Shown: one piece after another, positions 7,188-14,220 of the stretch
How the letters are laid out: every line of letters begins with the position of its first letter
Position numbering within the stretch: position 1 is the first letter of the stretch
Source of the DNA: Novosphingobium piscinae
Lineage (GTDB): Bacteria; Pseudomonadota; Alphaproteobacteria; Sphingomonadales; Sphingomonadaceae
DNA: 64,000 nt
Direction of reading: 5' to 3'
Assembly (NCBI RefSeq): GCF_014230355.1
Contig: NZ_JACLAX010000003.1
Coordinates: 237,064-301,063, forward strand
Translations under genes and position numbers: made by a program
Notes under the pieces: generated by a model
The model's database searches: none
What the model saw: only the letters and a program-made list of their open reading frames with translations
What the model was told of the DNA's origin: nothing

Positions 7188-7880
7188 CTATGAAGACTTC
7201 TCAGCACTACTTTGGATCGAAGCTCCGTCTGGGGTCTCAGCCACTGATAGTGCGCCAGTGGCACTAGTCGTGACCGATGCAACGCCAACCAACTCGACGT
7301 ATCGAGAAACACTCCGCCGTGGCGTATAGTTAGGAAGTGTACTCTTCCTAATCTCATCGAAATGCTGCGTGATGATTCCTTCTACACCGCTAACGAAACG
7401 TAGAAAAATGCGAGATGCTCCAAGACAAATTACCCACTGTAATGTATCGATTTGCGATCCACCCGACAATATGTTTATCGCAATCAAAGCAGAAGCCGGA
7501 CTTTGATTAACTGCCTTTACTAAGTCTGAAAATTTAACAGGAGAGTTATGTGTAACAATAGATGGATCTATTAAAATATCTTCATCGGATTCGCAGCCTT
7601 CCACCCACTCGATAAATCCGGCTTGCTGCGGCGACAATGGAGCATCACCCTCTATCGATGAATGACGAACTATCGACGAAATTGCATGCTTCAAACTTAA
7701 GCCACTCGATGCCTTCTCGATAACAGAAGCTTGCCAATATTCTAATTGCTCAAATAAGTTCGAGTTTGCATGACCAGGAACAAAAGTCGCTACAAGGGCA
7801 TATCCGAAGTCATTTCTAAAGTACAAATGGGTCTCGACAATCTGGCCGTAGCCCCGTGGGTACTCATCGCTTTCGCTCAT
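7188..7880 (-). CDS. Hypothetical protein, low-GC accessory gene
   Basis: A 230-residue soluble protein starting MSESDEYPRGYGQIVETHLY. It is Ser/Thr rich at the C-terminus and has no signal peptide or membrane segment. AT-rich codons (ATT, AAA, TTA) set it apart from the host genes, which use mostly G/C-ending codons, so recent acquisition is likely. A GAGGT ribosome site lies 7-8 nt upstream of the ATG at 7880. No family recognised; a phage or island cargo gene (for example an immunity or accessory protein) is possible. Confidence 0.6.
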   Translation of the reverse strand: MSESDEYPRGYGQIVETHLYFRNDFGYALVATFVPGHANSNLFEQLEYWQASVIEKASSGLSLKHAISSIVRHSSIEGDAPLSPQQAGFIEWVEGCESDEDILIDPSIVTHNSPVKFSDLVKAVNQSPASALIAINILSGGSQIDTLQWVICLGASRIFLRFVSGVEGIITQHFDEIRKSTLPNYTPRRSVSRYVELVGVASVTTSATGALSVAETPDGASIQSSAEKSS

Positions 7881-8078
7881 CTACCTGACCTCTATTCGCT
7901 GGCCGCTATGCGAATGTAGCGCGGCCAAGCAGCGGCGCCTAGGGAGACAGCACAATCATTCACAGGTCCTGGGAAGGCGACAGCCTAACTGCCCCCCCGT
8001 GAAAGACCAGAAAATCATCCCCGTCGATCCTCAAAGCGGAATCACAATGCCCCAACTCCGCTTCAACCCTTGCCTTGA

Positions 8079-8099
8079 GGTACAAACCTAAGGTACAAA
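8079..8099 (+). repeat. Tandem GGTACAAA repeats near the integrase
   Basis: GGTACAAA at 8079-8086 and 8092-8099, 13 bases apart, about 75 bases from the putative att core. They could be arm-type integrase sites; position is the only support. Confidence 0.35.
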
Positions 8100-8171
8100 A
8101 CACCCTCACGGAGCTTCTCGGAAACCTCAGAAATCCGCCAATAATGGCCACGGAAGGGCTATTCCTCTTCT

Positions 8172-8188
8172 GGGCACCATTTCTTCCT
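8172..8188 (+). repeat. 17-bp direct repeat, left copy (putative att core)
   Basis: GGGCACCATTTCTTCCT, repeated identically at 14601-14617. The left copy is preceded by CCTCTTCT, so the stretch reads like the 3' end of an alphaproteobacterial tRNA-Leu (TTCGAGTCCTCTTCTGGGCACCA) plus 8 bases. No tRNA body precedes it. It lies just beyond the integrase remnant, as expected for an attachment site. Confidence 0.5.
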
Positions 8189-8540
8189 CCGGGGGCGGAC
8201 GCCCCCGGTAGAAAACCCCTCAGTTCGATGGGCTTAACGTCTTCCGGCGCTTGTCCATGCATGCCTTCAACCGCCCCTAGCCATGGCGAAGTGGGGGCCT
8301 TTTGGAGGGCCCCCTGGGGGCCCCGTAGGCTGTCCAGCAAATCGCTCCACCACTGCATCATGGCCACCCGTTCGGCCCAGTACTCGGACCGGTTGTAGAT
8401 CAAACTCACAGCCGTGCCGACCTGCCTGGACATCGCCCGTTCGACAGCATCATGGTTCCACTTGCCGCTCTCGTTCAGCAGCGAAGATGCCGTGGCACGG
8501 AACCCATGGGCCGTCATAACACCCTGGTATCCGAGCCGCT

Positions 8541-8882
8541 TCAACGCCTGGTTAACGGTGTTTTCCGAGATCGGCTTGCGAGGGTTGTGGAACGCGGGAA
8601 AGACATAGGGTCCATTTCGCAGCGGCTCCATCTCGCGGATGATTGCGATCGCCTGCTGTCAGCGTCTATCTCCAGCAAGTCTGCGCTTGCTCCGGTGATG
8701 ACTCCGACGTTGAAGTTGCTGGCATCCCAGCTTGCGAGCAGGGCAGCCTCTGGTGCAGACTCGCGGTAAGGTGTCCAAGTTACTCCAGGCTTCTTGCCGT
8801 GGGCGAGGACTGGGAAGACCCGGAGGCCCTGCGCCGCCGCTGTGGTAAAGCGACTTTGGGCAGCTGGATTAGGGTGTATCAC
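8541..8882 (-). pseudogene. Primase-polymerase N-terminal fragment fused to integrase sequence
   Basis: From a GTG at 8882 (GAGGAG 8 nt upstream) the frame reads about 76 residues of a prim-pol (bifunctional DNA primase/polymerase N-terminal) domain: GLRVFPVLAHGKKPGV, NFNVGVITGASADLLEIDAD. At about 8655 the similarity stops and the DNA continues as integrase sequence read in the wrong frame, ending at 8541. The catalytic domain is therefore cut after its first acidic motif. Prim-pol proteins replicate phages, plasmids and integrative elements, so this is a replication gene of the same decayed element. Confidence 0.7.
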
Positions 8883-9002
8883 TTTTTTACTCCTCGGCCG
8901 GAATGGCCGTGGCGGTCCAACTACACTCCCAACTGGCGTTCGTCTCAAGGATACGCGGCAAACACCGGGTAATTGGTTGCAAGGTTATCTCCTCCGTGCC
9001 GA

Positions 9003-9215
9003 TTAGTCGGGTAGGACGAACGCATCGCGCGGCATCTGACGCAGGAAGCGGCCAAAGCGATGCTCGCCCAGCGTGCCGCCATAGACGGGGGCGGTGTCGA
9101 AATGACGCGCACCGCTCTCCCACGCCGCCAGCATGGCGGCGTGGGCAGTCGCCTCGTCCACGGTAGCAAACATATTGCCCAACGGCGCTCCGCCAAAGCC
9201 CATCTTTTCGATCAT
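9003..9215 (-). pseudogene. Aldo/keto reductase fragment
   Basis: Seventy codons matching the N-terminal part of an aldo/keto reductase: GFGGAPLGNMF, then SGARHFDTAPVYGGTLGEHRFG with the catalytic-Asp/Tyr region (DTAPVYG). Both ends are missing: the usual first 12-15 residues are replaced by MIEK, and the protein stops after FVLPD where the family continues with a Lys (STKVGR). It has no room for the TIM barrel (about 320 residues), so it is non-functional. It is wedged between the LamG-like gene (overlap ATGA) and the primase fragment, marking a rearrangement junction. Confidence 0.75.
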
Positions 9216-9922
9216 CGCGGCGTGATCCGAATGTTTCGAAAATGAGCGATGGTGGCCGTCTCAACCCATAGGCCCACGCCGCCGCGCTGATCAGGACCGA
9301 GCTTCAGGTCATTGACGATCAGCACTGGCGAAGTGCGATGGTCTAGATAGAGCACCGCTCGAACGCCGGATACCTCTATCCGAACATGCACCCAGCGGCC
9401 CGGTGCAATATCAGCGGCAGTCTCGTAACGTTCGGGGCTTTCGCGGCGTAGCCGATCAAAGCGCCAGTCCGGGAAGGCAGCGTATTGCACCGCATGATTG
9501 CGGCGTACCTGATCCTGCGCCACGCCATTGGTTGGGCGCAGATAGATGCTCTCGAACCGTGCGCCATCATAGCGAAAGGCGAGCCCTACAAAGCCGCGTG
9601 CAAAATCTGGCGCGCCAGGGGCAAGATCGGCCTTCATTTCCGCCTCGATCACGCCATCGTGAAAATCGACCGGCAGCCAGGCCATGAAGTCTCGGTCAGC
9701 AAGCTTGTCCTTGGCAGGATCCTGCCAGTGCTCGCGCGGGATGGAGACGCGCAGCCCTTGCTCATCCTTGGTCAGATCCACGCCGATCACGCGAAGATCG
9801 GCGGGTGCCGGATCGGTGGCCTGCGCGGTTCCGCCAAACAGCGCCATGGCGACAAGCGCTGTGACCCACTTTTTCTGGGCAAGCCAACTGATGCGATTGA
9901 GGGGCATGGGACATTCCGTCAC
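9212..9922 (-). CDS. Secreted LamG/concanavalin A-like domain protein
   Basis: A 236-residue protein with a signal peptide (QKKWVTALVAMALFGGTAQA) and a beta-sandwich of the laminin-G/DUF1080 type: FHDGVIEAEMKADL, FARGFVGLAFRY, PGRWVHVRIEVSGVRAVLYL and the terminal HFRNIRITPR. Such domains bind or hydrolyse glycans outside the cell; no catalytic pair is evident, so binding is the safer call. Start may be GTG 9922 (overlapping the DUF2384 stop, GTGA) or ATG 9907. The gene is in an operon with the DUF2384 gene, an odd pairing. Confidence 0.7.
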   Translation of the reverse strand: MTECPMPLNRISWLAQKKWVTALVAMALFGGTAQATDPAPADLRVIGVDLTKDEQGLRVSIPREHWQDPAKDKLADRDFMAWLPVDFHDGVIEAEMKADLAPGAPDFARGFVGLAFRYDGARFESIYLRPTNGVAQDQVRRNHAVQYAAFPDWRFDRLRRESPERYETAADIAPGRWVHVRIEVSGVRAVLYLDHRTSPVLIVNDLKLGPDQRGGVGLWVETATIAHFRNIRITPR

Positions 9923-10230
9923 TGATCGAGGAAGGCAGAGAGGTCAGATACGAATTTGACCGGATTCTTGTAGGCCAGCAGATGGTCACCATGCTCCGCG
10001 CGGGAATAGACAAATATCCACCGCGCGGCTCTATCACTGTCAGCAAACATGCATCGCAATGCGCGATGAATGCCGAGCAGCGCTGTAGCCCGCCCTTCGC
10101 CGTTGAGAAGCCGCTCGGCTGCTTCATCTTGAACGCCCCAGCGCGCGACCAATGCAGCGGCCGCCCGCGCTATGGCCAGTATTTCGTCATCGTCGTATTG
10201 AGCGCTTGCGATCGACATGGACAGATCCAC
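9919..10230 (-). CDS. DUF2384 (Xre/MbcA/ParS toxin-binding domain) protein
   Basis: A 103-residue helical protein resembling the C-terminal domain of ParS/MbcA/Xre antitoxins: ALVARWGVQDEAAERLL, TALLGIHRALRCMFAD, ARWIFVYSRAE followed by PVKFVSDLSAFLDQ. These antitoxins normally neutralise a RES-domain toxin encoded next to them; here the adjacent gene is a secreted LamG-like protein and no RES gene is present. It also lacks room for an Xre HTH. Start is GTG 10230 or ATG 10218. It reads away from hipBA, with the first hip-type palindrome 54 bp upstream, so the two transcripts may share regulation. Confidence 0.65.
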   Translation of the reverse strand: MDLSMSIASAQYDDDEILAIARAAAALVARWGVQDEAAERLLNGEGRATALLGIHRALRCMFADSDRAARWIFVYSRAEHGDHLLAYKNPVKFVSDLSAFLDQ

Positions 10231-10283
10231 TGACTTCGACGCCCCCTCGATAGCATGGAACGTCCGTTCCGGCCACCAATAAA

Positions 10284-10299
10284 CTTACCGATCGGTAAG
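10284..10299. promoter_or_regulatory. hip operator palindrome O1
   Basis: CTTACCGATCGGTAAG, a perfect 16-base palindrome. First of three related sites spaced exactly 50 bp (starts 10284, 10334, 10384) before hipB; consensus CTTnCCGmTCGGnAAG. HipB proteins bind palindromic operators of this kind. It lies 54 bp from the divergent DUF2384 gene. Confidence 0.8.
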
Positions 10300-10333
10300 A
10301 TATTCTGGATGGACAGCCACATTGGAGCGCTTC

Positions 10334-10349
10334 CTTCCCGATCGGGAAG
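10334..10349. promoter_or_regulatory. hip operator palindrome O2
   Basis: CTTCCCGATCGGGAAG, perfect 16-base palindrome, middle site of the 50-bp-spaced array. Confidence 0.8.
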
Positions 10350-10383
10350 AAATGCTCTTGAATCTCTACGGTAGATATGAGAG

Positions 10384-10399
10384 CTTCCCGCTCGGTAAG
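10384..10399. promoter_or_regulatory. hip operator palindrome O3
   Basis: CTTCCCGCTCGGTAAG, imperfect palindrome ending 6 nt before the hipB ATG, so occupation would block translation-initiation DNA and transcript start; last of the 50-bp-spaced array. Confidence 0.8.
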
Positions 10400-10405
10400 A
10401 CTGAC

Positions 10406-10621
10406 ATGATCGACAACGCAACCCAATTCGGCGCAGCCGTCGCCTCGGCCCGCAAGACCCTTGGCCTTACCCAGCGGGAGCTGGCGCTCGCAATCAACAG
10501 CGGCGAGCGCTTCATTGTCGATCTGGAAGCAGGAAAGCCCACCGCCCAACTCGGCAAGGCACTCGCTGCTGCCAAGGCTGTCGGCTTGCGCCTCACCGCC
10601 ACCGGCAGTCCGCAGGCCTGA
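10406..10621 (+). CDS. hipB: HipB-type Xre antitoxin
   Basis: A 71-residue HTH protein: FGAAVASARKTLGLTQRELALAIN forms helices 1-3 of an HTH_3 fold, followed by SGERFIVDLEAGKPT. Such short Xre proteins bind operators upstream of themselves and wrap the HipA kinase. The ATG at 10406 was chosen over a frame opening at 10322 because the earlier codons run through operators O2 and O3 and lack HTH similarity. The stop is 2 nt before the hipA TTG, so both are co-translated. Likely an autorepressor acting at the three palindromes. Confidence 0.85.
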   Translation: MIDNATQFGAAVASARKTLGLTQRELALAINSGERFIVDLEAGKPTAQLGKALAAAKAVGLRLTATGSPQA

Positions 10622-10623
10622 CG

Positions 10624-11958
10624 TTGGAACTTCCCGTCCACTACGAGAACCGCCTGGTCGCCAAGATCAGTGCCGATGGACGGGCGACCCGCCTCGCGTA
10701 TGACGAAGCATGGCTGTCTTCCCCAGACAGCTTCCCGGTCTCGCTGGCAATGCCGAACCGGCCGGAGCCGTATGACGGGGAACAGGTCCTTCCCTGGCTG
10801 ATGAACCTCCTGCCGGAAGGCGAACCGCTGCGCGCCATGACTCGCGCGCTCGGCGCTGCGCCGGAGGACGCGCTCGGCCTGATCGCGCAGACCGGCAACG
10901 ATCTGGCGGGCGCGCTCAGCATCGCTCTGCAACAGCCGCGCGGCGAGCCCGGCTATCGCCCGATCCCGGATGCCGACGCACTGGAACGGATCATCGAGGA
11001 ATTGCCTGCACGGCCATTCCTAGTCGGCGAGGACGGCGTTTCGATGAGCCTTGCCGGCGCGCAGGAAAAGCTGCCGGTGGCTGTCATCGACGGCCAGATT
11101 GCAGTGCCGATCAACGGCGCGCCATCCACCCATATCCTCAAGCCCGACAATCCACGCCTGCCCGGCAGCGTCCAAAACGAGGCGCTATGCATGGTTCTCG
11201 CCCGCCGGATCGGTCTCAATGTCGCGCCAGTTACGACCGGCGTTGCGGGGAAACGCAGCTACCTGCTTGTCGAGCGCTATGACCGGACAGGCACCGGCAA
11301 CCATGTCCGCCGCCTGCATCAGGAGGACTTCTGCCAGGCTCTCGCCCGTCCTCCCGCCGCCAAATACGAGTTCAACGGCACCGGCACGCGCGGCCCCTCG
11401 ATCGCCGACATGTTCGCGGTTGTCCGCCAGCATATGACGGCGCGCGACATCACTCGGCTGCTGGACGCCGTGATCTTCAATATCGCCATCGGCAACGTCG
11501 ACTCCCACGCCAAGAATTACTCGATCCTGCTCGGCCCGGGCGCGCCGCAGCTTGCCCCGCTCTACGACCTGATGTCCGGGCTCGCTTGGGCGAACATCAC
11601 CCAGAACCACGCCCAGTCGATCGGGGGCCAGCGCCGCGGTCGGCACATCTACGGTCGCCACTGGCGACGCACGGCCGAAGCCGCAGGACTGGCAGCGCGG
11701 GGGACGGTGCAGCGGGTGGAACAGGTGACGGCACGGTTGCTGCGCGAACTGCCCGCAGCGGTCGATGAGGTGGCAGCAATGCCAGTGGGTTCGACGATGT
11801 TGGAGGTCTTTGCAAAGGAGATCGAGGAACGGGCAACCGAGGTTAGGGCGCACGCCGGGCAGGAAGGCCTGCCGGATGTGGCCGAAGTGCCCACGGAGGA
11901 GGTTCCGATGATCGGCGCGAGCGCCTATTCTGCTGACGGGGAAGCGGGAGCGCCATGA
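10624..11958 (+). CDS. hipA: HipA-type serine/threonine protein kinase toxin
   Basis: A 444-residue HipA kinase. Visible motifs: SMSLAGAQEKLPVA (140-153) with the autophosphorylated-loop Ser142, HILKPDN (170-176) with the ATP-binding Lys173, IAIGNVDSHAKNYS (287-300) with catalytic Asp293 and Asn298, and LAPLYDLMS (310-318) with Mg-binding Asp315. All catalytic residues are present, so it should be active. HipA kinases phosphorylate aminoacyl-tRNA synthetases and cause growth arrest. Starts at TTG 10624. The C-terminus (about 410-444) is an acidic extension beyond the usual kinase, and its stop overlaps the HNH gene (ATGA). Confidence 0.9.
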   Translation: MELPVHYENRLVAKISADGRATRLAYDEAWLSSPDSFPVSLAMPNRPEPYDGEQVLPWLMNLLPEGEPLRAMTRALGAAPEDALGLIAQTGNDLAGALSIALQQPRGEPGYRPIPDADALERIIEELPARPFLVGEDGVSMSLAGAQEKLPVAVIDGQIAVPINGAPSTHILKPDNPRLPGSVQNEALCMVLARRIGLNVAPVTTGVAGKRSYLLVERYDRTGTGNHVRRLHQEDFCQALARPPAAKYEFNGTGTRGPSIADMFAVVRQHMTARDITRLLDAVIFNIAIGNVDSHAKNYSILLGPGAPQLAPLYDLMSGLAWANITQNHAQSIGGQRRGRHIYGRHWRRTAEAAGLAARGTVQRVEQVTARLLRELPAAVDEVAAMPVGSTMLEVFAKEIEERATEVRAHAGQEGLPDVAEVPTEEVPMIGASAYSADGEAGAP

Positions 11959-12851
11959 CCAAAGGAATCTTCGTTCATCGCACCGACTCGATCTACGACG
12001 ACAGCCCGGCGGAGCAGTATCAGTTCCCGCGCCAATACCTGACCCGAGTCAGCGCCTGCATCGGCGATTGGATCATCTACTACGAGCCAAGCAAGATCCA
12101 CGACACGCGCGGCTATTTTGCCGTGGCCAAAGTAGCCCAGGTCGTGCCGGACCCAACCGCCAAGGACATGTATCTCGCGCTGATCGAACCCGGCACTTAC
12201 CTGGACTTCCCCAATCCGGTCCCGTTCAATGGCTCTTTGGGGCTGGTCGAGCGCGGCGTTCTCAATGAGCAGGGCAAGATTTCGGGTCGCGCCCAATCGG
12301 CAGTCCGGCCCCTGTCGATCGAGGACTTCAACCGCATCATCGACATTGGTCTTGCGGAAGATGACAGCTTCTTGCCGAGGGTCGATGAGACGGCTGACCA
12401 CATGCTGCGCGAGGAGCGCTCTCCGTTCCAGTTCGAGATCGAGCGGGACCGCGTGGCCAATCTCGGATCACGGCTGGTCCGTGACCGTCTGTTCCGCCGC
12501 CGCGTGGTCGAGGCCTATGATGCCCGCTGCGCGGTGACTGGCCTGAAACTGATCAACGGCGGCGGCCGCGCCGAGGTCGAAGCAGCCCATATCCGCCCCG
12601 TGGATCGCGGCGGGCCGGACATCGTCACCAACGGTATCGCCCTTTCAGGAACCGTCCATTGGATGTTCGATCGGGGCCTGATCGGCCTAAACGACGATCT
12701 CGAAATCCTTGTCAGTCGACATGCGAACGACCCCGATAGCATCCGCTCGCTGATCAACCGGACCGGCTTCGCCATCCCGCCCCAGCGACCTCTAGAGCGC
12801 CCGCATCCGGCCTTCCTGGCGTGGCATCGAGAGCATTGCTTCAAGCACTGA
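11955..12851 (+). CDS. HNH endonuclease with N-terminal PUA/EVE-like domain
   Basis: A 298-residue protein. The C-terminal half is an HNH nuclease: RCAVTGLKL (Cys192), EAAHIRPVDRGGPDIVTN (His212, Asn226) and SGTVHWMFDRG (His235). The N-terminal half (1-100), with YDDSPAEQYQFPRQYL, GDWIIYYEPSK and GYFAVAKVAQV, resembles the EVE/SRA-like PUA fold used to read modified bases. That architecture is typical of modification-dependent restriction enzymes. Its ATG overlaps the hipA stop, so it is the third gene of the hip operon. No methyltransferase is nearby, consistent with recognition of modified foreign DNA. Confidence 0.8.
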   Translation: MTKGIFVHRTDSIYDDSPAEQYQFPRQYLTRVSACIGDWIIYYEPSKIHDTRGYFAVAKVAQVVPDPTAKDMYLALIEPGTYLDFPNPVPFNGSLGLVERGVLNEQGKISGRAQSAVRPLSIEDFNRIIDIGLAEDDSFLPRVDETADHMLREERSPFQFEIERDRVANLGSRLVRDRLFRRRVVEAYDARCAVTGLKLINGGGRAEVEAAHIRPVDRGGPDIVTNGIALSGTVHWMFDRGLIGLNDDLEILVSRHANDPDSIRSLINRTGFAIPPQRPLERPHPAFLAWHREHCFKH

Positions 12852-13227
12852 CGGAACCTGCATCAGGCGCCGCAGCGGCTGCTATTCCCAAGGCCGACGA
12901 CCCGATATTGTTTGGTCTGTTGCGGAGACATAATCGACGTGAGACCGAAAAGCTGGGCACAGTGCAGAGCACACCGGACGCGACAAATCGCAGGTAATAT
13001 CCAGAATAACATTGATATAATACAGTGACTTAATGACTTCACGAGAAATTGGCAGCTTCTCCGTCAAATCTGACTTGCGACCAGCCCTGTCCATCCACGC
13101 AAATCACATCTGGCCGGAGGGCAAGGAACTCTGCCAGTTTCAACGAGCTTGACGACCGGTTTGAACATAAGTTGAACAAACTTGCCTTTCGCAGTGCGTT
13201 CTAGGCTCCGCCAACATGGAGTCCAGC
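12852..13227. other. Intergenic stretch after the hip operon
   Basis: 376 bases, AT-rich in the middle (about 12990-13060), no gene supported. A 15-base inverted repeat AAGTT-GAACA-AACTT at 13169-13183 lies 45 bases ahead of the truncated ribbon-helix-helix frame and may be its old operator. Confidence 0.45.
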
Positions 13228-13383
13228 ATGACACGCAATGTTTCCGTCCAGACTTACCTGCCCAAGCACGTCGCTGCCTGGGTTCAGGATGAGGCCAGGG
13301 GCCCACGCTTCGCCGCTGATCCACACCCTCTGGAACGCGCTACTTCGCAGAGGAGCCTCTCGGGCCCCTCAAAACCTCGCTGA
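13228..13383 (+). pseudogene. Truncated ribbon-helix-helix / mobilisation-type protein
   Basis: The frame starts MTRNVSVQTYLPKHVAAWVQDEA, which looks like the first strand and helix of a CopG/MobC-type ribbon-helix-helix protein (beta strand, then an amphipathic helix). After about 23 residues the similarity ends and the codons continue into Pro/Ser/Arg-rich sequence overlapping the convergent gene at 13369. It is too short for a working RHH dimer (about 45 residues), so it is read as a remnant of a plasmid- or element-borne gene cut by rearrangement. Confidence 0.45.
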
Positions 13384-14220
13384 GAGACCAAGATAAACCT
13401 GCACATCCGGGGTTGCCCGGTTGAGGCCAAAATTGCCCCCCAGGTCGAGCTGGAGTTCGTCATGGAGGAGGTAGCTCAGCGCTGCATCAGCGGAGTACTG
13501 GCGCAGCGTGCCGGCCGGGTCCCAATTCTGCGAGGTCCAAACCTCGCCCGCCAGCGTGGTCCGGGGCGCGATCGGAACGGCGAGGTTGGCCAAGCCCTGG
13601 AATTCCAGGTGACGTCGCTGCGGTGCGAGGGCACCGGCCAGCAGGTTGACCTGCGGCACCAGCGTCAGCATGGCAGGTCCGATTTCCAGCTGGACGGGCA
13701 CGATCAGTCCGCCTTCCCACTGCTCATTACCGATCCCGCGCTCGGCCGTGGGTGCCTTGACGAACGGCAAGAGCGTCACCTGGACCGCGTCGTCAGGGCC
13801 TGTCAGGCGCTGCTTGAAGCGAATGGTGAGATCGCCCACCCCGCGCTGGTTGACGGTCTGCTCGCCCACCCGGGTGCGCACTTCGACAAGCGGGGCGATA
13901 TTGAGCTGGATGTCGCTGTTGTCGCCGAGACCATACTTCACGGTCGGGTTGGTATAGACCAACACATCCGTGCGGGCTGGTGTGGCGGCAAGGCGGGTCC
14001 AGCTGAAAACATCGGCTTCGACCTGTACGGCGCCCTGGGGGACCGTGCATGTAACGTTGCTCTTGGTGGGGCGGTCGGTGCAGATCGGGCCGGGATCCCC
14101 GGATGGTGTGGTCGCAATCTGCGTGGACGCATCATCCCCGCCGGTCTGCGCCATCAACTGCGAGGGCAGAAGGATCAGCGCAGCGGCACCGACGGCAAGA
14201 CAAGGCTTGTGCATGGTCAT
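13369..14220 (-). CDS. Outer-membrane transporter-like protein (MetA/phenol-degradation porin family)
   Basis: A 283-residue secreted beta-barrel candidate. Signal peptide MTMHKPCLAVGAAALILLPS ends near QLMAQ; the mature part opens with a Cys-flanked CTDRPTKSNVTCTVPQG motif and continues in alternating amphipathic strands, ending in a terminal Phe (GLSARF), the outer-membrane assembly signature. The family (pfam13557-like) is linked to uptake of aromatic or hydrophobic compounds. ATG 14220 was chosen because it gives the signal peptide; GGGAT lies 5 nt upstream. Confidence 0.7.
   Translation of the reverse strand: MTMHKPCLAVGAAALILLPSQLMAQTGGDDASTQIATTPSGDPGPICTDRPTKSNVTCTVPQGAVQVEADVFSWTRLAATPARTDVLVYTNPTVKYGLGDNSDIQLNIAPLVEVRTRVGEQTVNQRGVGDLTIRFKQRLTGPDDAVQVTLLPFVKAPTAERGIGNEQWEGGLIVPVQLEIGPAMLTLVPQVNLLAGALAPQRRHLEFQGLANLAVPIAPRTTLAGEVWTSQNWDPAGTLRQYSADAALSYLLHDELQLDLGGNFGLNRATPDVQVYLGLSARF

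Larger units (their letters stand above)
7960..8658 (-). pseudogene. Tyrosine integrase, C-terminal remnant
   Basis: The open frame encodes the C-terminal half of a phage/island tyrosine recombinase: NPYVFP-like GPYVFPAF, then MTAHGFRATASSLLNE with the catalytic H-x-x-R, and LIYNRSEYWAERVAMMQWWSDLL with the Tyr region. The N-terminal arm-binding and core-binding domains and the first catalytic Arg are missing; an in-frame TGA at 8659-8661 closes the frame. Homology visibly ends near 8310, and the remaining codons to 7960 run through the att-like sequence, so they are probably not native. It is joined head-on to a primase-polymerase fragment, evidence of an internal deletion in an integrated element. 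Confidence 0.75.

Noticed and set aside
8150..8190. A tRNA-Leu gene at the left repeat
   Set aside because: Only the 3' end resembles tRNA-Leu; no D-arm, anticodon or acceptor 5' strand precedes it.
9919..10230. A RES-domain toxin partner for the DUF2384 protein
   Set aside because: The neighbouring gene has a signal peptide and LamG-like strands, not a RES fold.
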